DNA from: CAYPHA01 sp964410215
GTDB taxonomy: Bacteria > Calditrichota > Calditrichia > Calditrichales > CAYPHA01
Reading direction: 5' to 3'
DNA: 6,778 bases
Assembly (NCBI GenBank): GCA_964410215.1
Contig: CAYPHA010000131.1
Location: forward strand, 1 to 6,778
This document shows, in pieces, positions 1 through 5,806 of this stretch. Each line of letters begins with the position of its first letter. Positions within the stretch are counted from its first letter, which is position 1. The notes under the pieces are model-generated. The model saw nothing but the letters and a program-made list of their open reading frames with translations. It was not told the DNA's origin and searched no databases. The position numbers and the translations under genes are program-made.

Positions 1-27
1 TGACACCTGAAACCTCGTTCCTTGTTT
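1..27. repeat. Degenerate heptamer tract (partial)
   Basis: The window opens inside a 7-bp periodic tract: (C)TGACAC, CTGAAAC, CTCGTTC, CTTGTTT, each beginning with CT at exact 7-base spacing from position 7. It has the same style as the longer tract at 1312-1395, and the first 11 bases (TGACACCTGAA) recur exactly at 1320-1330, so the DUF4143 gene has a heptamer tract on each side. The tract probably continues upstream of the window. Its function is unknown. Confidence 0.55.
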
Positions 28-38
28 GCTGATTGTAA

Positions 39-73
39 ATACAATTGACAATTAGCAAATAATTGTATAGACT
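39..73 (+). promoter_or_regulatory. Putative promoter with overlapping inverted-repeat operator
   Basis: A perfect 8-bp inverted repeat, ATACAATT (39-46) and AATTGTAT (61-68), is separated by 14 bases. It overlaps a consensus -35 hexamer, TTGACA (45-50). The -10 is weaker: TAGACT (68-73) at 17-bp spacing or TATAGA (66-71) at 15. Either would place transcription start at or a few bases before the ATG at 79, giving a very short or leaderless mRNA. The dyad lies over both promoter boxes and could bind a repressor; this is inferred from geometry only. Confidence 0.45.
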
Positions 74-78
74 TTGCC

Positions 79-1254
79 ATGGATTATATTAAACGGGATG
101 CAGAAGCCGCGCTTCGAAATTTTGCGAACGGTTTTCCGGTCGTCGCCGTAACCGGCCCACGACAGTCGGGTAAGTCTACACTCGTTCAGAAAGTTTTTCC
201 GGAAAAGCCTTATGTGACTTTGGAAGACCTTGATACACGGTCCTTCGCTGATCAGGATCCCCGGGGATTTCTGGCCGGCTATCCCAAAGGGGCGGTGCTC
301 GATGAAGTCCAGCGCGTTCCCGGTCTGCTCTCCTATATGCAGGGAATCGTAGATCGTGAAAAACGAATGGGTATGTACATCCTCACCGGCTCACAGAAGT
401 TTGGACTGCTGTCCGGAATCACGCAATCCCTGGCCGGCAGAGTCGCCCTGCTCAACCTGCTGCCTTTTTCCTTTGACGAACTCGCTTCGGCCGGTCTCCT
501 GGGCGGGGAATATGAGGATATACTTTTCAGCGGCGGTTATCCGCCTATTCACGACCGTTCGCTGCAACCGGCCGTGTGGCTGACACATTACGTTAAAACC
601 TATATCGAGCGCGACCTGAGGCAACTCATTGAAGTCCGTGACCTTTCTTCGTTTCAACGTTTTTTAAAAATGTGTGCGGCCCATAGCGGTCAGCTGCTTA
701 ATCTTTCTGCGCTGGCCAATGATTGCGGTATAACCCATAATACAGCGAAATCCTGGATTTCCATTCTGGAAGCCAGTTTCCTGGTGGCTCTGCTCAGACC
801 CCATTTCGAAAATTTCAATAAACGACTGGTCAAAACCCCGAAACTGTACTTCCTGGACAGCGGGCTGGCCTGTTACCTGCTCGATATAAAAAATCGGAAA
901 CATCTGGATACACATCCGCTGCGGGGAGCCCTGTTCGAAACGATGATCGTAGCGGAAATCATTAAAATCCATTTGAACAAAGGAATGGACCCGCCGCTCT
1001 GGTTCTGGCGCGACCGCACCGGCAATGAAATAGATATCATTATCGAACAGGCCGGTCTGCTCCATCCGGTGGAAGTCAAATCAGGAAAAACCATCACCTC
1101 TGATTATTTCAATACGCTTAAACGCTGGAAAACCTGGGCAGGGGACCGGTCGGGAAGGGGATTCCTGATCTATGGCGGCGACGAGGAGCAGGAGCGTACC
1201 GGAATCCGTGTTCTGCCCTGGAGAAAAACCACCGGGGCGTTCTCAACCGGCTGA
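79..1254 (+). CDS. AAA_14 / DUF4143 family ATPase
   Basis: This is a complete 391-residue member of the AAA_14-DUF4143 family, whose usual length is about 380-420 residues. The Walker A is GPRQSGKST (26-34, K32), the Walker B is AVLDEVQ (72-78, D75/E76), and the sensor-like strand is YILTGSQ (100-106). A winged-helix-like segment lies at about 207-235, followed by the DUF4143 signature PKLYFLDSGL (254-263) and RGALFE (282-287). The C-terminal part carries a PD-(D/E)XK-like arrangement, GNEIDIII (315-322, D319) and PVEVKSGK (330-337, E332, K334), typical of this family. All key motifs are intact, so it should bind ATP. The cellular role of these proteins is poorly known; they are scattered accessory genes, often in many copies per genome, and are sometimes discussed as toxin or defence related. 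No Shine-Dalgarno is seen before ATG 79. The gene stands alone between two heptamer tracts. A decayed paralogue lies at 5961-6665. Confidence 0.93.
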   Translation: MDYIKRDAEAALRNFANGFPVVAVTGPRQSGKSTLVQKVFPEKPYVTLEDLDTRSFADQDPRGFLAGYPKGAVLDEVQRVPGLLSYMQGIVDREKRMGMYILTGSQKFGLLSGITQSLAGRVALLNLLPFSFDELASAGLLGGEYEDILFSGGYPPIHDRSLQPAVWLTHYVKTYIERDLRQLIEVRDLSSFQRFLKMCAAHSGQLLNLSALANDCGITHNTAKSWISILEASFLVALLRPHFENFNKRLVKTPKLYFLDSGLACYLLDIKNRKHLDTHPLRGALFETMIVAEIIKIHLNKGMDPPLWFWRDRTGNEIDIIIEQAGLLHPVEVKSGKTITSDYFNTLKRWKTWAGDRSGRGFLIYGGDEEQERTGIRVLPWRKTTGAFSTG

Positions 1255-1289
1255 TTTTTCATTACGGTAAATCGTAAATGGTACATCAA

Positions 1290-1304
1290 ATCCCCTCCGG
1301 GGAT
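1290..1304. other. Small hairpin after the DUF4143 gene
   Basis: ATCCCC (1290-1295), loop TCC, and GGGGAT (1299-1304) form a perfect 6-bp stem 36 bases after the stop codon. AAAAGG follows rather than a T-run, so it is not a convincing intrinsic terminator on the + strand. It may still mark the 3' end of the transcript. Confidence 0.3.
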
Positions 1305-1311
1305 AAAAGGC

Positions 1312-1395
1312 CCGAATCCTGACACCTGAACCCTGAACCCTTTATCCTTTTTCCTTGTTCCTTGATCCTTGCTCCTTACCCCTGTTCCCTGACTA
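1312..1395. repeat. Phased degenerate heptanucleotide tract (about 12 units)
   Basis: Twelve consecutive 7-base units run without a gap: CCGAATC, CTGACAC, CTGAACC, CTGAACC, CTTTATC, CTTTTTC, CTTGTTC, CTTGATC, CTTGCTC, CTTACCC, CTGTTCC and CTGACTA. The first two or three positions (CTG/CTT) and usually the last (C) are held while the middle drifts, so the period is conserved better than the sequence. A further CTGACTC lies at 1409-1415, out of phase by one base. The tract ends 5 bp before a TATAAT box. It resembles in kind the heptanucleotide STRR repeats known from cyanobacteria, without sequence identity being claimed. Confidence 0.8.
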
Positions 1396-1400
1396 AAATC

Positions 1401-1406
1401 TATAAT
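1401..1406 (+). promoter_or_regulatory. Candidate -10 box of the Wzi-like gene
   Basis: A perfect TATAAT lies 20 bases before the ATG at 1427. No TTGACA-like hexamer sits 16-18 bp upstream; the heptamer tract occupies the place of the -35 and the spacer. If this is the promoter, transcription would begin near 1413 with a leader of about 14 bases. Changes in heptamer number would alter the DNA directly upstream of the -10. Confidence 0.35.
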
Positions 1407-1426
1407 CCCTGACTCCCGATACCATT

Positions 1427-2920
1427 ATGCAAAAAACCCTTCTTTTCTCTCTTTTTTCTTTTTTCTTTTTTCTTTTTTCTTCTTCAGCTTCAGCTGAAGT
1501 GGGCCTCCGCTACGCCCACTTCACTCCGCTTTCCTGCGCCTGGACCGACTATCTGATCAACAGCGGGCGCTTTACGCCGCGTTTCGCCCTGCGCCAACCC
1601 TTCGAAATGGAACCGGATACGACCCAGCCCGTAACGCGATTTTCAAATCGCGTCTACCACCACTTCTACCGCGACGGTCAGGCGGTCTTCTACCTGGATG
1701 CCACCGAACGGCTGAAGGTCGACGAACATGCCTTCGGTCGTTTCAACGCCGCCGGGGGCGTGGTCTATACGAGCGACCATATCACCCTGGTGAACCGCAC
1801 GGAAGTGAACCAGGACTATAAACGCGATCCGCGCTTTGCCGGCGACCTGAGCGAATCGGAACACTGGATCTATGGACGCGTGGAAGACGCCTATATCAAC
1901 CTGAATGCCGGCAAATTCGACCTTTTCTTCGGCCGCACGGCCCGCAACTGGGGACCTACCGGTGACTACAGCCTGATCCTGTCGGATCACCCCTATACCT
2001 ATGACCATCTTTTACTGTCCTATACAGGTGGACGCCTGAAACTGTCGGTAATCTACGCCTTGCTGGATAAACGCGATGCCCTGAAACATAATTACCCGGA
2101 TTCCGGTTATACACCGGTACCGGATGCCCGGCGCCACCTGGTCGGCCATCGGCTGGATTTCCGCGTGACCGACCGCCTGCAGTTCGGACTGACCGAAATG
2201 GCCATCTATGGCGGAACGGACCGCCCCTTCGAACCGGCTTTCATGAATCCGGTGAATTTCTATTATCCACTGCAGCGCAACGACCGTAAACTGATGAGCG
2301 GCTACTGGGCCGCTGACCTGTTTTTTAAGCCGCTGGATAAATGGACCTTTTACGGCCAGTTCCTGATCGATGATGTGGTCGTCAATAACGATCCCGGTGT
2401 GGACGACCGGGCCAGTTTCCCGGACCGCTTCGGCCTGTCCGCATCCGTGCGCACCGCCGATCTCCTGGGGAAAGGCTCCAATATTAACCTGGGATACACC
2501 CGTATCTGGAACCGCAGTTACCAGTCACGTTTTACCTGGGAAAACTACCACTACCGGGAACTGGGACTGGGCTATCCCCGGGCGAGCTGCGAAGAGGTAA
2601 AACTGAAACTGACCTTCTGGCAATGGTTTCCCCTCTGGTTTAAGAACGAAACCATCTACGGACGTTACGGCAGCGTGCAACTGACCGACATCTTCCCATT
2701 GAAACATGAAGATTTCCCGGTCCCGCCGGTGCGGCATAACCTGTATAACCGTCTCGACATCCATTATGAATATTCGCCGTCCCTGCGCCTGTTCGGCTCG
2801 GCCCGCTACCTGCACGATCCCGTGCACTACCTCAACCGCCTCGGCGACCAAAGCACCTGGACCTTTGACATCGGCCTGCGCCTGCTGCTCAGCACCATGA
2901 TACCGGTGGATCCCCCGTAA
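1427..2920 (+). CDS. Outer-membrane beta-barrel protein, Wzi (capsule assembly)-like
   Basis: The 497-residue product starts with a Sec signal peptide: MQKT, a Leu/Phe/Ser hydrophobic core, and SASA ending at residue 23 before Glu24. The mature part is rich in Tyr, Trp, Phe and Arg in alternating strand patterns, and the C-terminus ends with a barrel-like strand (WTFDIGLRLLL), as in an outer-membrane beta-barrel. FGRTARNWGP (168-177) followed by LILSDHPYTYDHLLLSY resembles the conserved centre of the capsule-assembly Wzi family (in E. coli Wzi is an outer-membrane lectin that anchors group 1 capsule). No linked wza/wzb/wzc genes are present, so a capsule role is inferred, and another FCB-type barrel porin is possible. 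The gene is clearly GC-rich (44 of 60 bases at 2401-2460). The signal core is encoded by (CTTTTTT)4, which makes the reading frame potentially phase variable. No Shine-Dalgarno is visible; the start is chosen because it gives a complete signal peptide. Confidence 0.85.
   Translation: MQKTLLFSLFSFFFFLFSSSASAEVGLRYAHFTPLSCAWTDYLINSGRFTPRFALRQPFEMEPDTTQPVTRFSNRVYHHFYRDGQAVFYLDATERLKVDEHAFGRFNAAGGVVYTSDHITLVNRTEVNQDYKRDPRFAGDLSESEHWIYGRVEDAYINLNAGKFDLFFGRTARNWGPTGDYSLILSDHPYTYDHLLLSYTGGRLKLSVIYALLDKRDALKHNYPDSGYTPVPDARRHLVGHRLDFRVTDRLQFGLTEMAIYGGTDRPFEPAFMNPVNFYYPLQRNDRKLMSGYWAADLFFKPLDKWTFYGQFLIDDVVVNNDPGVDDRASFPDRFGLSASVRTADLLGKGSNINLGYTRIWNRSYQSRFTWENYHYRELGLGYPRASCEEVKLKLTFWQWFPLWFKNETIYGRYGSVQLTDIFPLKHEDFPVPPVRHNLYNRLDIHYEYSPSLRLFGSARYLHDPVHYLNRLGDQSTWTFDIGLRLLLSTMIPVDPP
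1451..1478 (+). repeat. (CTTTTTT)4 coding repeat in signal sequence
   Basis: Four perfect tandem copies of CTTTTTT (starts 1451, 1458, 1465, 1472) are followed by a partial CTTCTTC. They encode the Leu-Phe-Ser-Phe hydrophobic core of the signal peptide. Seven is not a multiple of three. Shifting the downstream reading by one base reaches TGA at 1495-1497 or at 1554-1556, depending on direction, so gain or loss of a unit would end translation within about 40 codons. Confidence 0.9.
1495..1523 (+). other. 10-bp inverted repeat inside the Wzi-like CDS
   Basis: TGAAGTGGGC (1495-1504) and GCCCACTTCA (1514-1523) are perfect 10-base complements with a 9-base loop. They lie immediately after the signal-peptide codons. 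The left arm also overlaps a 12-bp palindrome, CTTCAGCTGAAG (1488-1499), so two alternative mRNA folds compete. This may be coincidental codon use or an early-coding hairpin that affects translation. Confidence 0.5.
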
Positions 2921-3040
2921 GGGCTGACCTTATTTGGGATTGACCTTGTTTAGGATTGATCTTGTTTGGGTTGAATTTGTTTGGGTTGAATTTGTTTGGG
3001 GTTGAATTTGTTTGGGGTTGAATTTGTTTGGGGTTGACCC
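2921..3040. repeat. 15/16-bp tandem array
   Basis: Starting directly after the TAA of the Wzi-like gene are seven units plus a partial one, of the form GGG(G/A)TTGAATTTGTTT. Units run 2921-2935, 2936-2951, 2952-2967, 2968-2982, 2983-2997, 2998-3013, 3014-3029, then 3030-3040. The two 15-mers at 2968 and 2983 are identical, and so are the two 16-mers at 2998 and 3014. The first three units are diverged (TTGACC, TTGATC), so the array seems to have expanded or homogenised toward its 3' end. The difference of one G accounts for the 15/16 alternation. Confidence 0.9.
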
Positions 3041-3052
3041 ATGTGTCAACCC
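3031..3052. other. Hairpin closing the 15/16-bp array
   Basis: GGGTTGAC (3031-3038) and GTCAACCC (3045-3052) form a perfect 8-bp stem with a 6-base loop. The left arm is the last unit of the array, so the single right arm could pair with any of five exact GGGTTGA copies upstream. No T-run follows, so it is not a typical intrinsic terminator, although it could slow or end transcription of the upstream gene. Confidence 0.55.
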
Positions 3053-3083
3053 GGGACTGCGTTCCGGAATCTGAACTCTGTTC

Positions 3084-3112
3084 TTGACAATATGAATAAA
3101 TGATATTACAAT
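3084..3112 (+). promoter_or_regulatory. Sigma70-like promoter of the abiE operon
   Basis: TTGACA (3084-3089), a 17-bp spacer, and TACAAT (3107-3112) make a full-consensus -35 and a 5/6 -10. Expected transcription start is near 3119, which supports the ATG at 3152 over that at 3125 as the abiEi start. The hexamer ACAATA occurs at 3087-3092 and 3108-3113, 21 bp (two helical turns) apart, overlapping both boxes. It could be a binding site for AbiEi, since AbiEi antitoxins are known to repress their own operon. The operator role is inferred. Confidence 0.65.
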
Positions 3113-3151
3113 ACCAACAAATCGATGTTTTGTCGACTTAATGGTTTTAAA

Positions 3152-3772
3152 ATGGACGCATTAAAAAAAATTGTATATAATGAATTTGATCATGCCGCTT
3201 TACAGGAAGCGCTTAAGGATTATCGCTATCCTAAAGACAAAATTACCAAACTCGTTAAAAAAAACCGCATTATCAGCATGAAAAAAGGTGTATATATTCA
3301 TGGGCCGGACTATAGAAAAAATGATATTTCCCTGGAAATACTGGCCAATATGCTGTTTGGCCCTTCATATGTGTCAATGGAATATGCGCTTTCCTATTAT
3401 GGTATGATACCCGAACGTCCTGAAATAATTACTTCCGTTACACCAAAACGTAAAAAAGAATTCAATACGCCGCTTGGAAGGTTTGTATACTATGCAATGC
3501 ATATCAATTATTACCGGATTGGTTATAAATGGGAAAAAATTCCGGACGGAAGAGGGTATTTTATCGCAACGCCTGAAAAAGCGTTGATCGATAAGCTGTA
3601 TTTTGAGACCGCCGCTCATTCAGTCAGGGAAATGCTTTCTTTGCTTCTCGAAAATTTAAGAATCGAAGAAGACTCATTGCGTAATCTGGATGTAAACCTG
3701 ATGGTAACCATCCTGAAGAATTATAAAAAGAAATCATTGCTGAATCTTGTTAAAGCCCTGAAACGTTTATGA
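3152..3772 (+). CDS. abiEi: Type IV TA system antitoxin, AbiEi family
   Basis: The 206-residue product (from the ATG at 3152) matches the AbiEi antitoxin layout. An N-terminal winged-helix DNA-binding region (about 12-50) ends in the typical MKKGVYIHGP. The AbiEi core follows, with GPSYVSMEYALSYYGMIPER (70-89) and ATPEKALIDKLY (139-150), then a helical C-terminus. In the family this protein represses the operon and neutralises the toxin indirectly, without a stable protein complex (type IV). An upstream in-frame ATG at 3125 would add nine residues, but it lies only 13 bases after the -10 box; neither start has a Shine-Dalgarno. The gene overlaps the toxin gene by ATGA, so translation is probably coupled. 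It is markedly AT-rich (17 of 60 G/C at 3241-3300, one of the lowest stretches) compared with the preceding gene, which suggests horizontal acquisition. Confidence 0.9.
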   Translation: MDALKKIVYNEFDHAALQEALKDYRYPKDKITKLVKKNRIISMKKGVYIHGPDYRKNDISLEILANMLFGPSYVSMEYALSYYGMIPERPEIITSVTPKRKKEFNTPLGRFVYYAMHINYYRIGYKWEKIPDGRGYFIATPEKALIDKLYFETAAHSVREMLSLLLENLRIEEDSLRNLDVNLMVTILKNYKKKSLLNLVKALKRL

Positions 3773-4641
3773 TGCATCAATATATACTCGACCTTCTGGA
3801 AGAATACAATCTCGAATCATACAGGGATTATGAAAATGCTCTCAAGGAAATTGCCCAGCAGGTTGTATTAACAGGATTGTGGCGTACCGATTTTTTTAAT
3901 CATTGTGCCTTTTATGGTGGCACATCTTTAAGAATATTCTACAAATTACAGCGCTTTTCGGAAGATCTGGACTTTACTCTGTACAAAAACGATTCAAAAT
4001 TTCTGTTGGAAAAATACTTTAATCCAATACGTGATGAATTGGAATCAATGGGATTTGAAGCTGAAATCACAAAAAAAAGCAAGCATGTCATTTCCAATAT
4101 AGAATCCGCCTTTGTGAAAGCAGATACGCTGACACATGTTTTGAAAATCGGCGCTCCTGACGACATAGTGAAACATATTCACATGGATAAACGGTTTAAG
4201 GTTAAACTGGAGGTAGATGTAAAGCCTCCTCTTCCAATTGAAACCGAACTGAAATTTTTGTTGCAACCTGTCCCATGCAGCATCAGAATTGTACGTAAAG
4301 ATTACCTGTTTGCGGGTAAGCTGCATGCCTTGTTATGTCGGAAATGGCGTCAAAGAGTTAAGGGTCGCGACTGGTATGATTTCGTTTGGTTTGTTAAAAC
4401 GGGCAGTAAATTAAACCTGGATCATCTCATGAATCGCTTAATTCAAACAAATGACTGGCAAAAGGATAAGAAGTTAACCGCCAATGAGCTAAGATCATTG
4501 TTGTCAGCAGCCATTGAGGCACTCGATCTGAATAAAGCAAAAATGGATATCATTCCTTTTGTCAAAGACAGTCGGGAAATTGACGTATGGTCGAAAACTT
4601 TTTTTAATCATCTCGTTGATGAAATTGAATACGAAATATGA
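3769..4641 (+). CDS. abiEii: Nucleotidyltransferase toxin, AbiEii/AbiGii family
   Basis: This 290-residue toxin partner has a DNA-polymerase-beta-like nucleotidyltransferase fold. FYGGTSLRIFYKL (48-60) contains the GGTSLR motif, followed by the catalytic pair in RFSEDLDF (62-69, D66 and D68). A third acidic strand is VKLEVDVKP (145-153, D150), and the C-terminal signature is AGKLHALLCRKWR...GRDWYDF (182-205, K184, R200, D201, D204). Characterised relatives such as mycobacterial MenT toxins transfer nucleotides to tRNA acceptor ends and arrest growth; AbiE was first known as a lactococcal abortive phage-infection system. All catalytic residues are present, so the toxin looks active. The length is normal. 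The start ATG at 3769 overlaps the antitoxin stop (ATGA); a second ATG follows at 3772. The operon ends here, with no clear terminator before the next heptamer tract. Confidence 0.93.
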   Translation: MMHQYILDLLEEYNLESYRDYENALKEIAQQVVLTGLWRTDFFNHCAFYGGTSLRIFYKLQRFSEDLDFTLYKNDSKFLLEKYFNPIRDELESMGFEAEITKKSKHVISNIESAFVKADTLTHVLKIGAPDDIVKHIHMDKRFKVKLEVDVKPPLPIETELKFLLQPVPCSIRIVRKDYLFAGKLHALLCRKWRQRVKGRDWYDFVWFVKTGSKLNLDHLMNRLIQTNDWQKDKKLTANELRSLLSAAIEALDLNKAKMDIIPFVKDSREIDVWSKTFFNHLVDEIEYEI

Positions 4642-4678
4642 AAAACCAATACAACTATACATTTTTTGCCCAGATCCC

Positions 4679-4704
4679 ACAGAACCTTGTCCCTTGAACC
4701 TTTT
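4679..4704. repeat. Degenerate heptamer tract before the glycosyltransferase-like gene
   Basis: The units ACAGAAC, CTTGTCC, CTTGAAC and CTTTTAT start at 4679, 4686, 4693 and 4700 with exact 7-base spacing, the last running into the ATG at 4705. They have the same CTTGNNC style as the tract at 1312-1395. The TTG at 4666 is a poor start candidate because it would translate through this repeat. Confidence 0.6.
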
Positions 4705-5676
4705 ATGATGAAAAATATTCTCGCATTCCGCCAGTACCTTCGTTCCCCGTCTTCCTATGATGATCTTGGAAAGATCATCACCGAACGGGATAACTATTTC
4801 CCGGAGACGGATCAGTTCACCGTTATGGTGGCGGTCTGCGGGGATAATCCGCGCGATTTCCTGCAGAAAAACGGCCTGAAAGACCGGGTAGCCCTGTACG
4901 AATACGCACCCTGGGAAGAATCCGCCGCGCGGGTGGCCGACGTGTATAGCAAAAGCCGCCACCATACGGAGAAAGTCCAGATCATCCATTATAACGAAAA
5001 TCCGCTCGGACTGACCTACCCGCTGGAACTGGCGGTCCATATCGCCAACCTCCTGGACGCCGCTCACCTGGCCGTGTCCGATTCGGATTTCCAGATGCCC
5101 TACGGCGAAATCCGTAAAGCCTTTGATTACCATCTCTCCGTCGCTGCGGGCGATGAAGCCGTCGTCACCTTCCCCCGAAGGGAACGGCGCAGCCTGGATA
5201 CGGAAAAATACCCCATCAACCGCTGGGCTATGGAAGACCTGGAAAATCTGTACATCTATATGCTCTCCGACCTGAAGGTGCTGAAACACAAGGCGGATTT
5301 CCAGTCCGGCCTGGTTATCACCAACCGCGAAGCCAATACAAAGCTCAATTTCGACCACGTGGGCAGCTGGATAGGCAACCTGCACATCGCCATCCAGGTG
5401 ATTCACCACCAGGGCAGACTGGAGAAGGATTTTGTCGTCAAAACCACCCAGCAGCATGAATCAACCATCAATTTCGATGTCCAGTGCCAGAAAATACACC
5501 AGCTTTATCAGTACTACCTGATCCCCCTGTCCAACATTATCCTGCTGGCCCTGGATCATCCGGAACGCTTCCTGATGGACGACTGGACCCGCGGCAAAAC
5601 CCACGCCGACATCGCATCCGACATCCGCCGCATCGAGACCATGTATAATCAATACAAGGATCAGACCGTCCCCTAG
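4705..5676 (+). CDS. Glycosyltransferase-like protein (GT-A fold suspected)
   Basis: I do not recognise a named family. Several features look like a GT-A/GT2-type nucleotide-sugar transferase. There is an early hydrophobic strand, FTVMVAVCGDNP; then IIHYNENPLGLTYPLELAVH, recalling the N-x-G-x-x-x-A segment of GT2 enzymes. LAVSDSDFQMP follows, with a DxD motif at 126-128 that would bind metal and the sugar nucleotide, then a VVTFPRRERRSLD stretch (from about 153) and KADFQSGLVIT (D198-G202), reminiscent of the acceptor-side D-x-x-SG of dolichyl-phosphate mannose synthase-like proteins. There is no signal peptide or membrane helix, so it is probably cytosolic. The product is 323 residues from ATG 4705; ATG 4708 is equally possible, and TTG 4666 would add 13 residues encoded by repeat DNA. 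The gene is GC-rich like the Wzi-like gene and unlike the AbiE genes between them. Donor and acceptor cannot be told. Confidence 0.7.
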   Translation: MMKNILAFRQYLRSPSSYDDLGKIITERDNYFPETDQFTVMVAVCGDNPRDFLQKNGLKDRVALYEYAPWEESAARVADVYSKSRHHTEKVQIIHYNENPLGLTYPLELAVHIANLLDAAHLAVSDSDFQMPYGEIRKAFDYHLSVAAGDEAVVTFPRRERRSLDTEKYPINRWAMEDLENLYIYMLSDLKVLKHKADFQSGLVITNREANTKLNFDHVGSWIGNLHIAIQVIHHQGRLEKDFVVKTTQQHESTINFDVQCQKIHQLYQYYLIPLSNIILLALDHPERFLMDDWTRGKTHADIASDIRRIETMYNQYKDQTVP

Positions 5677-5683
5677 CACCGTA

Positions 5684-5705
5684 AGGGCGGACTGATGTCC
5701 GCCCT
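5684..5705 (+). terminator. GC-rich hairpin after the glycosyltransferase-like gene
   Basis: AGGGCGGAC (5684-5692), loop TGAT, and GTCCGCCCT (5697-5705) form a perfect 9-bp stem starting 8 bases after the TAG stop. The position suits a transcription end, but GATTAGA follows instead of a T-run, so rho-independent function is uncertain. Its GGCGGAC/GTCCGCC core is the same as in the hairpin and 12-bp array at 5805-5899. Confidence 0.4.
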
Positions 5706-5736
5706 GATTAGACGTACGCATCTGCCAATCGTACAA

Positions 5737-5806
5737 GCAGATCCATACAGGCGCATCCATACAGGCGTATCCGTACAGGCGCATCCGTGCAGGCGTAATT
5801 GTACAG
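5737..5806. repeat. 14-bp tandem array (five units)
   Basis: Five uninterrupted 14-mers start at 5737, 5751, 5765, 5779 and 5793, with consensus GCGYATCCRTACAG. Each can be read as two heptamers (GCGYATC + CRTACAG), so the 7-base period seen elsewhere in the window reappears. The last unit (GCGTAATTGTACAG) is the most diverged. The array runs directly into the hairpin at 5805. Confidence 0.85.

Noticed and set aside
1290..1304. Intrinsic terminator for the first gene
   Set aside because: The 6-bp stem is short and no T-run follows on either strand, so it is listed only as a hairpin.
1643..2008. 121-codon - strand frame within the Wzi-like gene
   Set aside because: It is an antisense shadow in GC-rich coding DNA with no recognisable motif. 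The + strand encodes a complete secreted barrel protein over it.
2921..3052. CRISPR array
   Set aside because: Units are 15-16 bp and directly adjacent, with no unique spacers and no cas genes. The same holds for 5737-5899.
3125..3151. Upstream ATG as the abiEi start
   Set aside because: It lies about 6 bases after the predicted transcription start and adds nine residues unlike the family's N-terminus. ATG 3152 begins the recognisable protein. It cannot be fully excluded.
4666..4704. TTG start adding 13 residues to the glycosyltransferase-like protein
   Set aside because: The extension is encoded by the degenerate heptamer tract that is otherwise intergenic, and ATG codons follow at 4705 and 4708.
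4504..5457. Long open frame (317 codons) on the - strand
   Set aside because: It runs antisense across the end of abiEii and most of the glycosyltransferase-like gene. The + strand genes have recognisable motifs (abiEii) or coherent domain-like sequence, while this frame has no recognisable motif and is a shadow of GC-rich codon use.
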